From contig JALEJP010000039.1 of assembly GCA_022769625.1 (NCBI GenBank), forward strand, positions 1-64,000: 64,000 nucleotides of DNA, written 5' to 3'. Position numbers and translations under genes: made by a program. The stretch is from Lachnospiraceae bacterium. Lineage in GTDB: Bacteria; Bacillota; Clostridia; Lachnospirales; Lachnospiraceae. The first letter of the stretch is position 1. Every line of letters starts with the position of its first letter. Below, in pieces: positions 16,503 through 25,800 of the stretch. The notes under the pieces are model-generated. The model searched no databases. It was not told the DNA's origin and worked only from the letters and a program-made list of their open reading frames with translations.

Positions 16503-16628
16503 CTTTTGACCCTGGTATCATACAATGAGCTGCCCGACAAATGAGCCTAACGTCGATTTTTGCGGGCCCCATAGACATAAAAATACATGCAAGCATGTAT
16601 TTTATGTCCATTTGTCCCTTGGCTCATA
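16503..16628 (+). repeat. Dispersed palindromic repeat, short copy
   Basis: Contains GCCCGACAAATGAGCC, CGTCGATTTTT, then GCGGG and the dyad CATAAAAATACATGC/GCATGTATTTTATG, ending TTGGCTCATA. It matches the reverse complement of 39825-40042 but lacks 83 bases (39891-39973) at the junction after the T run. It lies just upstream of the promoter of the LytTR regulator gene. Confidence 0.85.
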
Positions 16629-16632
16629 CAAT

Positions 16633-16661
16633 TTGACATCGTACCCGAATCACGTTATAAT
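16633..16661 (+). promoter_or_regulatory. Consensus promoter of the LytTR two-component operon
   Basis: TTGACA at 16633-16638 and TATAAT at 16656-16661 with a 17-base spacer: a perfect housekeeping promoter, beginning 5 bases after the palindromic repeat and about 40 bases before the start codon. Confidence 0.9.
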
Positions 16662-16701
16662 ATTAACAGAAATTGTATACGAAAACAGGATGGTATTGAA
16701 C

Positions 16702-17415
16702 GTGAATATTGCAATATGTGACGACGAATACATTACAGCTGAATACTATTATGGTCAAATTGAACAACTGTTTAAAAATGCGGATGTTGCATGCCAGATA
16801 GACCTTTTCACAGACAGCGGAAAACTGCTGGCCGCTCTGTATGGTGAAAAGCGCTGGGATGTTTATTTTCTTGACATTGACATGCCTTTGATCAACGGCC
16901 TGGAACTGGGAAAAAAGATCCGTGAAGTCGATCCCGGCTCCTACCTCATCTACATATCCATACACCGTGAATGTGTTTATGATTCTCTGAAAGCGAAACC
17001 TTTCCGTTTTATTCCAAAGGATGAGTTCCAGTCACGCATCGGTTCCTGCATCTCTGATCTTCTGTCCGACTGCCGTTCCGAGACGGAAAGTGACTATGTC
17101 ACGTTTGAAAACCGGACTGCCATATACCGGTACCGCATCACAGACATTCTTTATGTCCAGAGTATCGACAAATACATTTCTCTTTTTTTAAAAGAAGAAG
17201 GACAGACCGAATCGATCCGCTATAAAATGTCTGATATGGAAAAACTGCTTTTACCGCATGGATTTATCCGTATTCACAAAAGCTATCTGGTTAACTACCG
17301 CTGTATAAAAAGCATCCAGCCCACCTGTGTGATTCTGGATGACAAAAGACAGCTCCCGGTCAGCCGCTATCGGCTGGAGGAGATCAAAACAGAATTTCGG
17401 AGGCTGACCTTATGA
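16702..17415 (+). CDS. LytTR-type response regulator
   Basis: 237 aa cytosolic two-component regulator. The receiver domain has the acidic pair in ICDDE and the phospho-acceptor in VYFLDIDMP; the C-terminal LytTR DNA-binding domain runs from about residue 135 (VTFENRTAIYRYRITDILYVQSIDKYI ... FIRIHKSYLVNYRCI). I favour the GTG at 16702: AGGATGG lies 8 bases upstream, whereas the in-frame ATG at 16690 overlaps that site. Reading further upstream would translate the palindromic repeat, which is an artefact. It overlaps the histidine kinase gene by four bases. Targets are unknown, but it is divergent from the GH3 gene. LytTR regulators often serve peptide-sensing systems; no peptide gene is seen. 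Confidence 0.9.
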   Translation: MNIAICDDEYITAEYYYGQIEQLFKNADVACQIDLFTDSGKLLAALYGEKRWDVYFLDIDMPLINGLELGKKIREVDPGSYLIYISIHRECVYDSLKAKPFRFIPKDEFQSRIGSCISDLLSDCRSETESDYVTFENRTAIYRYRITDILYVQSIDKYISLFLKEEGQTESIRYKMSDMEKLLLPHGFIRIHKSYLVNYRCIKSIQPTCVILDDKRQLPVSRYRLEEIKTEFRRLTL

Positions 17416-18725
17416 TAACCCTTAGTGTTTTTTATCATTTCCTGACAGTAGTTTCCCTTCTGACCGAAACCTTATTGGGCTATATTATGATGGGAAAGAT
17501 CCTGACTCTCCGCCGTTTTCGGGGATGCTTTTTCTGCATCTCTGTTTTTTATGCTATACACGCGGCACTCCTTCTGGCAGAAGAATACCTCATCACGGCA
17601 CAGATCGGAGATGCCTATCCGGTTTATCTGTGTCTGCACTGCTCTCTGTTTATTCTTTACAGCTTTCTTCTTTGTTCCGGAAGACCGGTGTTTAAGATTT
17701 TCCTTCCTCTGATCTATGTATCGGCGATCACTCTGTGCCGTTTTCCGGTAAGCCTGATTTTGCAGCTCATCCGTCCGTTCATATCAGACAATATTATGTT
17801 TTTTCTGCAGCACTTAGCCAATACGCTGGGATCCACTTCCCTGCTTCTTCTGCTGACTCTGTTCTTCCTGCATTACAGGCCGGATACCCAGCAGGATTAT
17901 CCGTTTTCTTATTACATCGTTATGATCGCAACACCTCTTTTGAACATGATGTCCTTTACCCTGCTGAAAAACTATTATTCCTCTATCAGTGATGTCATTT
18001 ACTGGATCGGAACCTTCTCGCTTCTGATCGAGCTTCTGAACTATTACATGATCTGGCAAAGCACAGGGGAATATGCCAAACGGATCCAATTCCAGCTGAT
18101 CAGCCAGCAGAAAGATTATCAAAATCAGCACATGCAAGAACTGAACAGCATTGTGACAGAATATCATCATCTGAGACACGATACCAAAAATCACTTTGCA
18201 TGTATGGATCGGCTTTTAAGCCAGAACAAATACGACAGTCTGAAGGAGTATTTTTACACCCTTTCCAAAGAGATCTATGCACTGGACAATCAGATCGAGA
18301 CCGGAAACGAGATCGTCAACCAGGTGATCAATATAAAATACGCCACGGCTCACAAACTGAATATTCCCATGGATATCCGGATTGCCCTGCCGCATACGCT
18401 GAATCTTCCCGATCATCTTCTCTGTTCCCTGACTTCCAATCTTCTGGACAATGCGATTGAAGCATCCCAGAAAATTTCAGATCCGGAAATTATCATTGAA
18501 ATGAAAATGGTAAAGAGTTATCTCTCTCTAACCATAAGAAACAGAATAGAGGAACAGATGCAGGAAAGCTCTCTGAATGTAAAAACCACCAAGCCGGACA
18601 AAAAACGGCACGGCCTTGGGCGCGAGATCATTCAGGACATTGTCCGCAGATACAATGGAATTTATACAAAAGAAGCGAAAAACGGATGGTATATGGCGAG
18701 TGTTATGCTGGAGCTTCCGGAATAG
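17412..18725 (+). CDS. AgrC-type sensor histidine kinase
   Basis: 437 aa. The N-terminal half has about six membrane segments (residues 1-210) with no extracellular domain. A coiled linker leads to the cytoplasmic kinase: H-box RHDTKNH near residue 258, N-box NLLDNAIEA near 350, and the glycine box KRHGLGREII near 400, followed by a short end. This layout is the GHKL, AgrC/ComD-like class that partners with LytTR regulators. Translationally coupled to the regulator (ATGA overlap). The ligand is unknown; no AgrB- or AgrD-like gene is nearby. Confidence 0.9.
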   Translation: MITLSVFYHFLTVVSLLTETLLGYIMMGKILTLRRFRGCFFCISVFYAIHAALLLAEEYLITAQIGDAYPVYLCLHCSLFILYSFLLCSGRPVFKIFLPLIYVSAITLCRFPVSLILQLIRPFISDNIMFFLQHLANTLGSTSLLLLLTLFFLHYRPDTQQDYPFSYYIVMIATPLLNMMSFTLLKNYYSSISDVIYWIGTFSLLIELLNYYMIWQSTGEYAKRIQFQLISQQKDYQNQHMQELNSIVTEYHHLRHDTKNHFACMDRLLSQNKYDSLKEYFYTLSKEIYALDNQIETGNEIVNQVINIKYATAHKLNIPMDIRIALPHTLNLPDHLLCSLTSNLLDNAIEASQKISDPEIIIEMKMVKSYLSLTIRNRIEEQMQESSLNVKTTKPDKKRHGLGREIIQDIVRRYNGIYTKEAKNGWYMASVMLELPE

Positions 18726-18745
18726 AATATTGACATTTATTACAT

Positions 18746-18778
18746 AAAAATGGGGCTGTCATTCCAGCCCCATTTCTT
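18746..18778. terminator. Bidirectional terminator between kinase and gltD
   Basis: AAATGGGGCTG and CAGCCCCATTT form a perfect 11-bp stem with a 6-base loop, flanked by A and T runs. It separates two convergent operons. Confidence 0.88.
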
Positions 18779-18794
18779 TGTATGCTTTTGTATA

Positions 18795-20282
18795 TTACAG
18801 AAGATTCGTGTAACCCATCAGGGACTCATCCACTGCCTTTGCTGCCTCTCTTCCCTCATGGATCGCCCAGACCACCAGAGACTGACCCCGGTGCATATCA
18901 CCGGCTGTGAACACATTTTTCACCGAGGTCTGATATTTGTCAGGTTCCGTTGCCACGTTGGTGCGCGGTGTCAGGTCAACCTTGAAGGCATCTGTCACAT
19001 ATTTCTGGGAACCCAGGAAACCTGCGGCAATCAGCACCACATCCACCTCAACGGTCCACTCACTTCCCTCGATGGGTACCATCATCATGCGTCCCGTCTT
19101 TTCATCCTTCTGGCTCTGCAGCTTCACAAGGATGGCTTTGCACAGTTTTCCTTTGTCATCCGCGATAAATTCCTTCACCGTGGTCTGATAGATACGCGGA
19201 TCATGGCCGAATACGGCAATGGCCTCCTGCTGGCCGTAATCCGTCTTGCAGACTCTCGGCCACTCCGGCCATGGATTATTTGCGGTCCGTTTATCCGGAG
19301 CCTTGGGCATCATTTCAAGCTGAAGCACCGATGCGGCGCCCAGACGGATGGAGGTTCCCACACAGTCGTTTCCTGTGTCACCACCGCCGATTACCATAAC
19401 CTTCTTATCCTTGCACGGTATAAATTTTCGGTCTTCAAAGTTCGAATCGAGAAGGCTCTTTGTCACACCTTTCAGAAAATCCACTGCAAAATAAATTCCT
19501 TCTGCTTCCCGTCCCGGCACTTTGATGTCACGTGGATTGGATGCACCGCAGCAGAGTACCACACGGTCAAATTCCTTCAGAAGCTTTGAGGCTTTTATAT
19601 CAACACCGACATTGACATTTGTCTTGAATACAACGCCTTCTTCCTCCATCAGTTTCACACGGCGGTCAATCACCTGCTTCTCCAGCTTCATATTCGGAAT
19701 ACCGTAACGCAGCAGTCCGCCGATGCGGTCACTGCGCTCAAACACAGTTACCTGATGTCCCCTGCGGTTCAGCTGCATGGCTGCCGCCAGACCGGAAGGC
19801 CCGCTTCCCACAACGGCAACCTTTTTGCCGGTCCGAACTTTTGGAATCTGCGGCTTCACAAGCCCCATCTCAAACGCATTTTCAATAATGGCACGCTCGT
19901 TTTCCTTTGTGGAAACCGGTTCCCCGTTTAAATTGCAGGTACATGCCGCCTCGCAGAGTGCCGGACACACTCTGGAGGTAAATTCCGGAAAGCAGTGGGT
20001 TTTCATCAGACGGCTGTAGGCCTGCTCCCAGTTTCCGGTATAGACCAGATCATTCCACTCCGGGCAGAGATTGTTTAACGGACATCCGGATGCCATCCCA
20101 TTTATTATCTTGCCGTACTGGCAGAACGGAACGCCGCATGCCATACAGCGTGCTCCCTGAAGCTGCTGTTTCTCAAGCGGCAGAGGGATATGGAATTCGT
20201 TGAAATTTTTGATACGCGCAAGAGGTGCGATTTCTTCGCTGGTCTGTCTCTTATAGTCTAAAAATCCGGTCGGTTTTCCCAT
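18795..20282 (-). CDS. gltD: Glutamate synthase small (beta) subunit
   Basis: 495 aa, the normal length. It carries electrons from NADPH to the large subunit. The N-terminal Fe-S region shows CMACGVPFCQ, GCPLNNLCPEW and CPALCEAACTCN, the cysteines for two 4Fe-4S clusters; the FAD site is VAVVGSGPSGLAAA and the NADPH site is VMVIGGGDTGND. The C-terminus TAGDMHRGQSLVVWAIHEGREAA is typical. It follows gltB by 12 bases, and GGAGG precedes its ATG, so the two form one operon. Confidence 0.97.
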   Translation of the reverse strand: MGKPTGFLDYKRQTSEEIAPLARIKNFNEFHIPLPLEKQQLQGARCMACGVPFCQYGKIINGMASGCPLNNLCPEWNDLVYTGNWEQAYSRLMKTHCFPEFTSRVCPALCEAACTCNLNGEPVSTKENERAIIENAFEMGLVKPQIPKVRTGKKVAVVGSGPSGLAAAMQLNRRGHQVTVFERSDRIGGLLRYGIPNMKLEKQVIDRRVKLMEEEGVVFKTNVNVGVDIKASKLLKEFDRVVLCCGASNPRDIKVPGREAEGIYFAVDFLKGVTKSLLDSNFEDRKFIPCKDKKVMVIGGGDTGNDCVGTSIRLGAASVLQLEMMPKAPDKRTANNPWPEWPRVCKTDYGQQEAIAVFGHDPRIYQTTVKEFIADDKGKLCKAILVKLQSQKDEKTGRMMMVPIEGSEWTVEVDVVLIAAGFLGSQKYVTDAFKVDLTPRTNVATEPDKYQTSVKNVFTAGDMHRGQSLVVWAIHEGREAAKAVDESLMGYTNLL

Positions 20283-20294
20283 TTTTCTTCCCTC

Positions 20295-23200
20295 CTATCT
20301 TCCTTTATTTGCATAAAATGCTTCAATCTGTGCCTGTTCACTGCTCAAGCCTCTCTCTTCCATCTGAACGATCGCCATCATCATACGATTGTAATCATGT
20401 GGAATGATCTTCTTGAATTTCGGCAGGTATGTTTCAAAATGGTTCAGTATTTCTTTTCCCTTCGCGGAATTGGTGTAGGCTGTATGCTCTGCGATCATAT
20501 CCTTCAGTTCCTGCACATCATACTTATTTCCAATCTTTTCCACAGAAACCATCTGTTTGTTGACTTTTGTATACAGATTATTATCCTCATCCAGTACATA
20601 GGCAACGCCGCCGCTCATTCCGGCTGCAAAGTTCTTGCCCACCTTACCGATGATCGCCACTCGTCCACCTGTCATGTACTCGCATCCGTGATCGCCCACA
20701 CCTTCTACAACCGCTTTCGCACCGGAATTGCGGACACAGAAACGTTCTCCTGCCACACCATTGATATAGGCTTCCCCGCTGGTTGCACCGTACAGAGCAA
20801 CATTTCCGATGATAATATTTTCATCCTCTTTGAATTTCACTCCCGTAGGCGGATAGACAATCAGCTTGCCGCCGGAGAGTCCTTTTCCAAAGTAGTCATT
20901 GCTGTCACCCACCAGCTCCAGGGTGAGACCTTTTGGTATAAATGCTCCAAAGCTCTGTCCGCCGGCGCCTTTACATTTTACTGTGTAAGTATCCGGTTCC
21001 AGGGTATCGCCATACCGTCTTGTGATCTCGGCACCAAACTGTGTACCAAAGGTACGGTCTGTATTGCTTACATCCACCTCGATGCTTCTCTTCTGTTTCC
21101 GGTCCAGAGAGGATTTCAGCTTTTTCATCAGGACGGTCTCATCCGCCGTCTTTTCCAGCTGGAAATCATAAACCTGTGCCGGGTCAAAGGTAACCTTCAT
21201 GCCGGTTCCTGCATATGGATTGTCCAGAATGCGGCTCAGATCCACCTTGGAAGCATTTGCTTTGGAAGACTGTTCCTTCTTCTTCAGCATTTCGCTGTGG
21301 CCAACCATCTCATCCACGGTGCGGAATCCCAGTTTTGCCATGTACTCCCGCAGTTCCTGTGCGATAAAGCGCATGAAATTCTCCACATATTCCGGTTTTC
21401 CACGGAATCTCTTACGAAGCTCCGGATTCTGTGTCGCTACGCCCACCGGACAGGTATCCAGATTGCAGACGCGCATCATGACACAGCCCATGGTGATCAG
21501 CGGCGCTGTTGCAAAACCAAATTCCTCCGCTCCAAGCAATGCGGCAATGGCAACGTCACGACCGCTCATCAGCTTGCCATCCGTCTCAATACGCACTTTA
21601 TTTCTCAGGCCATTCATGATCAGAGTCTGGTGTGTCTCAGCAAGGCCAAGCTCCCATGGGAGTCCGGCATTGTGAATGGAGCTTCTCGGCGCTGCACCGG
21701 TTCCGCCGTCGTAGCCGGAAATCAGCACAACCTGTGCACCTGCCTTTGCCACACCGGCCGCAACCGTTCCCACACCGGCTTCCGAAACCAGTTTAACGGA
21801 AATTCTCGCATTTTTATTTGCATTTTTCAAATCATAAATCAGCTGCGCCAGATCCTCAATGGAATAAATATCGTGATGAGGCGGCGGCGAAATCAGGCTC
21901 ACTCCAGGTGTGGAATGTCTCGTCTTTGCAATCCACGGGTAAACCTTTCCTCCCGGAAGATGACCGCCTTCACCTGGTTTTGCTCCCTGAGCCATTTTGA
22001 TTTGGATTTCCTGTGCACTGACCAGATACTTGGAGGTAACACCGAATCGTCCGGAGGCCACCTGTTTAATGGCAGAGCAGCGGTTTCTGTTTGGATCCGT
22101 CACAATCATACGCTCCAGATCCTCTCCGCCTTCTCCACTGTTTGACTTGCCGTGCAGGCGGTTCATGGCGATTGCCAGTGTCTCATGTGCCTCTTGTGAT
22201 ATGGAACCATAGGACATGGCACCCGTTTTAAATCTGGTCACAATGGAATCCACGCTTTCCACTTCTTCAATCGGAACACCCTTTTCCGGATAATTAAAAT
22301 CCATCAGACTGCGCAGATAACCGGTCTCCTCTTTGTCCACCAGCTCCGTGTACTGCTTGAACATCTTGTAGTCTCCTCTCCAGGTGGACTGCTGAAGCAG
22401 ATGGATTGTCTGCGGATTATAACGATGGTGCTCCCCTGCACTGCGCATTTTGTGACGGCCGATACTGTAAAGAGTCTCATCCACCTCAAGTCCCAGCGGG
22501 TCGAAGGCGCTGGAATGCAGTCTGTCAGTCTCCTCCGCAATATCCTTCATGGTGATACCGCCCACGCGGCTTACGGTATTGGTAAAATACTTATCTATCA
22601 CATCTTTGTCAATACCGATGGCTTCGAAAATCTGAGAGCCCTGGTAAGACTGAATGGTGGAGATACCCATCTTGGATGCGATCTTGACAATACCGCTCAA
22701 AACGGCTTTATTGTAATCCTCAACGGCTGCATAATAATCCTTATCCAGCATTTTGCTGTCGATCAGCTGATGGATCGTATCCAGTGCCAGATACGGATTG
22801 ATGGCACTTGCGCCGTAACCAAGCAGGGTTGCAAAATGATGCACTTCTCTTGGCTCGCCGGATTCCAGCACGATGGCCAGAGAGGTTCTCTTTTTCGTCT
22901 TGACCAGATGCTGGTGAACTGCGGAAACGGCCAGCAGAGACGGAATCGGAACTCTGTTCTCATCCACACCCCGGTCCGTAAGAATCAGGATATTGGCACC
23001 TTCCCTGTGTGCTCTGTCCACTTCCACAAACAAATATTCAATGGCCTTTTCCAGGCTTGTGTTTTTATAATAAGTAATGGGAACCTCTGCAACTTTAAAG
23101 CCTTCCACATCCAGATTCTTGATTTTCAGCATATCTGTGTTGGTCAGAATCGGATTGTCAATCTTCAGCACCTGACAGTTCTGCGCTTCCTCCTGCAGAA

Positions 23201-24848
23201 GATTTCCATCTTCGCCGATGTAAACCGTAGTGGAGGTAACCACTTCTTCACGGATCGCATCAATGGGCGGATTGGTAACCTGGGCAAAAAGCTGTTTAAA
23301 GTAGTTAAACAACGGGGTATGACTGTCTGACAGTACGGCAAGAGGGGTATCAATACCCATGGAAGCAATGCCCTCGGAACCATTTTTCGCCATATTTAAT
23401 ATAGAAGTGCGATACTCTTCATAAGTATAACCAAATGCCTTCTGAAGCTTCGCCCTCTCCTCATCGCTGTATTCTTCCACACGCTTGTTTGGAATTTTCA
23501 GATCGGACAGATTGACCAGGTAACGGTCCAGCCACTCACCATACGGCTGCTTTGACGCATAGCTTTCTTTCAGCTCATCATCGTCGATCACACGTCCCTT
23601 CACCGTATCTACCAGCAGCATTTTCCCGGGATGCAGTCTCTCTTTCAGTACAATCTTTGTGGGGTCGATGTCCAGGACACCAACCTCTGAGGACAGGATC
23701 AGATACCCGTCGTCTGTAATATAATAGCGGGAAGGACGCAGACCATTTCGGTCAAGCACAGCCCCCACCAGATCGCCGTCACTGAACAGAATGGAAGCCG
23801 GACCATCCCACGGCTCCATCATCGTTGCATGATACTGATAAAAATCCTTTTTGCTCTGGCTCATGGTCTTGTTGTTTGCCCATGGCTCCGGAATGGTGAT
23901 CATCACAGCAAGCGGAAGATCCATACCGCTCATCACAAGGAATTCCAGCGTGTTATCCAGCATCGCAGAATCAGAACCTGCGGTGTTGACTACCGGAAGC
24001 ACCTTGTGCAGCTCACCTTTAAAGTGATCGGAAAACATAGTCTCTTCACGGGCAAGCATCTTGTCTGCATTGCCCCGAATGGTATTGATCTCTCCATTAT
24101 GGACAATAAAACGGTTTGGATGTGCTCTCTCCCAGCTGGGATTGGTATTGGTACTGAAACGGGAATGCACAATGGCGATTGCCGATTCATAATCCGGATT
24201 CTGCAGATCACCGAAGAAGGTGCGAAGCTGTCCTACCAGGAACATACCTTTATATACAATGGTTCTGCTGGAGAGAGAAACCACGTAAGAATTATCATTA
24301 CTCTGTTCAAATACACGGCGTACAACATACAGACGGCGATCAAAATCAATGCCCTTTGCCAGGTGCTTTGGTTTTGCTACAAACCCCTGCATGATACATG
24401 GCATACATTCCAGCGCTTTATGTCCGAGAACCTCCGGTACAACCGGAACCTCTCTCCAGCCAAGGAACTGAAGCCCCTCTTTTTTTACAATAATTTCAAA
24501 CATCTTCTTGGCCTGATTCTTCTTCAGCTCATCCTGCGGGAAGAAAAACATACCGACACCATATTCTCTCTCGGAACCTAAAAAGATGCCGAGGGACTCA
24601 CAGGCTTTGGAGAAGAATTTGTGTGAAATCTGAAGCATGATTCCTACACCATCACCTGTTTTTCCTTCGGCATCTTTGCCAGCTCTATGTTCAAGATTTT
24701 CTACTATTTTCAGTGCATTCTCGACGGTTCCGTGAGATTTGATACCCTTAATATTTACAACTGCTCCTATACCACAGTTATCATGTTCAAATTCCGGCTG
24801 ATACAGCCCTGGAACTGGAACGGGTTCGTTCAATTTCGCTGTACTCAT
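20295..24848 (-). CDS. gltB: Glutamate synthase large (alpha) subunit
   Basis: 1517 aa, full length. Converts glutamine and 2-oxoglutarate to two glutamates. The class II amidotransferase nucleophile is Cys25 in DNCGIG, so 24 residues would be removed on maturation. The central domain and the FMN-binding synthase domain (EGGEDLERM, KPGEGGHLPGGKV, SGYDGGTGAAPRSS) follow; the 3Fe-4S cysteines are in CVMMRVCNLDTCPVGVA near residue 1140; the GXGXG beta-helix (GAGGQSFGAF onwards) ends the protein. First gene of gltBD, with a promoter at 24889-24917. The operon is the main ammonium-assimilation route beside glutamine synthetase. Confidence 0.97.
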   Translation of the reverse strand: MSTAKLNEPVPVPGLYQPEFEHDNCGIGAVVNIKGIKSHGTVENALKIVENLEHRAGKDAEGKTGDGVGIMLQISHKFFSKACESLGIFLGSEREYGVGMFFFPQDELKKNQAKKMFEIIVKKEGLQFLGWREVPVVPEVLGHKALECMPCIMQGFVAKPKHLAKGIDFDRRLYVVRRVFEQSNDNSYVVSLSSRTIVYKGMFLVGQLRTFFGDLQNPDYESAIAIVHSRFSTNTNPSWERAHPNRFIVHNGEINTIRGNADKMLAREETMFSDHFKGELHKVLPVVNTAGSDSAMLDNTLEFLVMSGMDLPLAVMITIPEPWANNKTMSQSKKDFYQYHATMMEPWDGPASILFSDGDLVGAVLDRNGLRPSRYYITDDGYLILSSEVGVLDIDPTKIVLKERLHPGKMLLVDTVKGRVIDDDELKESYASKQPYGEWLDRYLVNLSDLKIPNKRVEEYSDEERAKLQKAFGYTYEEYRTSILNMAKNGSEGIASMGIDTPLAVLSDSHTPLFNYFKQLFAQVTNPPIDAIREEVVTSTTVYIGEDGNLLQEEAQNCQVLKIDNPILTNTDMLKIKNLDVEGFKVAEVPITYYKNTSLEKAIEYLFVEVDRAHREGANILILTDRGVDENRVPIPSLLAVSAVHQHLVKTKKRTSLAIVLESGEPREVHHFATLLGYGASAINPYLALDTIHQLIDSKMLDKDYYAAVEDYNKAVLSGIVKIASKMGISTIQSYQGSQIFEAIGIDKDVIDKYFTNTVSRVGGITMKDIAEETDRLHSSAFDPLGLEVDETLYSIGRHKMRSAGEHHRYNPQTIHLLQQSTWRGDYKMFKQYTELVDKEETGYLRSLMDFNYPEKGVPIEEVESVDSIVTRFKTGAMSYGSISQEAHETLAIAMNRLHGKSNSGEGGEDLERMIVTDPNRNRCSAIKQVASGRFGVTSKYLVSAQEIQIKMAQGAKPGEGGHLPGGKVYPWIAKTRHSTPGVSLISPPPHHDIYSIEDLAQLIYDLKNANKNARISVKLVSEAGVGTVAAGVAKAGAQVVLISGYDGGTGAAPRSSIHNAGLPWELGLAETHQTLIMNGLRNKVRIETDGKLMSGRDVAIAALLGAEEFGFATAPLITMGCVMMRVCNLDTCPVGVATQNPELRKRFRGKPEYVENFMRFIAQELREYMAKLGFRTVDEMVGHSEMLKKKEQSSKANASKVDLSRILDNPYAGTGMKVTFDPAQVYDFQLEKTADETVLMKKLKSSLDRKQKRSIEVDVSNTDRTFGTQFGAEITRRYGDTLEPDTYTVKCKGAGGQSFGAFIPKGLTLELVGDSNDYFGKGLSGGKLIVYPPTGVKFKEDENIIIGNVALYGATSGEAYINGVAGERFCVRNSGAKAVVEGVGDHGCEYMTGGRVAIIGKVGKNFAAGMSGGVAYVLDEDNNLYTKVNKQMVSVEKIGNKYDVQELKDMIAEHTAYTNSAKGKEILNHFETYLPKFKKIIPHDYNRMMMAIVQMEERGLSSEQAQIEAFYANKGR

Positions 24849-24888
24849 ACGTCTTTATCCTTTCTTCAATTTTTCTAAAGCTTGCTTT

Positions 24889-24917
24889 ACTATACACCTA
24901 TTTTTCTCATCTGTAAA
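24889..24917 (-). promoter_or_regulatory. Promoter of gltBD
   Basis: Minus-strand TTTACA (24912-24917), 17-base spacer, TATAGT (24889-24894). A GAAAGGA ribosome site precedes the gltB ATG by 8 bases. The AT-rich DNA upstream shows no obvious operator. Confidence 0.8.
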
Positions 24918-25074
24918 GACCTTTTTTTCTTTTAATTGTCAGATAATTCGATAATTTCGTATATCATGTATTATTTTCAGTTATTTATCCTTTTATCCTT
25001 TTAATTTTCCCTGTCTTTGTCATCATTTCGAAACGATTTGTTTTATAATAACCCTCAGGCAGCTCTGTTTCTCC

Positions 25075-25686
25075 TCAAATGCCTGCCCCCAGCAAGATAG
25101 CCGTCAGATTGGATGCTGCATGAAACAGAATGGGCATTTTCAGCGTACCATAATGGCGGTACAGCAGAATCAGAACGATCCCCATGGGAAATGCAAACAA
25201 CACCTGCAGCAAATTCCCATGATATGCGGCAAACAGAGCCGCTCCGAGAAGGACGGCTGTTGCTCCTGGCAGGTACCGTTCCAGCCTTCGGTATACCAGC
25301 CCTCTGAAAACAAGTTCTTCCGTCACAGGAACGATCAATCCCATGCCAAGAATCTGGAAAACCATCCTGCCGGAGAGCAGCTCCTCCTGTGTCTGGTTGG
25401 AGATGCCATATTCTGCAGCAAGCGCAGAAAGAATGCTGCTAAACAGCAGATTCAGCGCAGCTGCGGCCGCCACAGTCAGGAGGGCAGCATACCAGGTTAT
25501 TTTTTTTGTGTTTCGGCTCCAGAGCCTTTCATCCTCACGATACCATGCATAAAACAAAGGCATCGTCAGAAGAGAAGCCAACATGGTTCGAAACGCAGCA
25601 TCCATACCGCCAAACAGTGCCGTACACTGAAGAGCCAGAAAATGGATCAGAATCGGCAGCAAAACATCTATGATTTTATATCCCAT
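25075..25686 (-). CDS. CPBP-family (CAAX-like) intramembrane protease
   Basis: 203 aa with about six membrane segments. The family motifs are intact: EELVFRG (EExxxR), FAAYHGN (FxxxH) and a final FHAASN, which supply glutamate and histidine metal ligands of the Abi/CPBP family. Family members cleave membrane or prenylated proteins; in bacteria several act in peptide immunity or maturation. I chose ATG 25686 because AGAGGTGAG precedes it; an in-frame start 30 bases further up lacks such a site. It is transcribed alone between gltBD and the kinase cassette, so its substrate is unknown. Confidence 0.87.
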   Translation of the reverse strand: MGYKIIDVLLPILIHFLALQCTALFGGMDAAFRTMLASLLTMPLFYAWYREDERLWSRNTKKITWYAALLTVAAAAALNLLFSSILSALAAEYGISNQTQEELLSGRMVFQILGMGLIVPVTEELVFRGLVYRRLERYLPGATAVLLGAALFAAYHGNLLQVLFAFPMGIVLILLYRHYGTLKMPILFHAASNLTAILLGAGI

Positions 25687-25800
25687 ACGCTCACCTCTTA
25701 CGAATGGAAACATCATAGCACAATTTGTGCTCCTTCACAATCCCGGATCATAGATTTTCGAAAGATATTCTAAGCCTTCGGTATCGCAATTCTGACGGTT

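Noticed and set aside
20397-22145. Long plus-strand open frame of 582 codons inside gltB
   Set aside because: Antisense to a fully conserved gltB; no ribosome site, no recognisable domain, Cys/His-rich composition typical of a complement frame.
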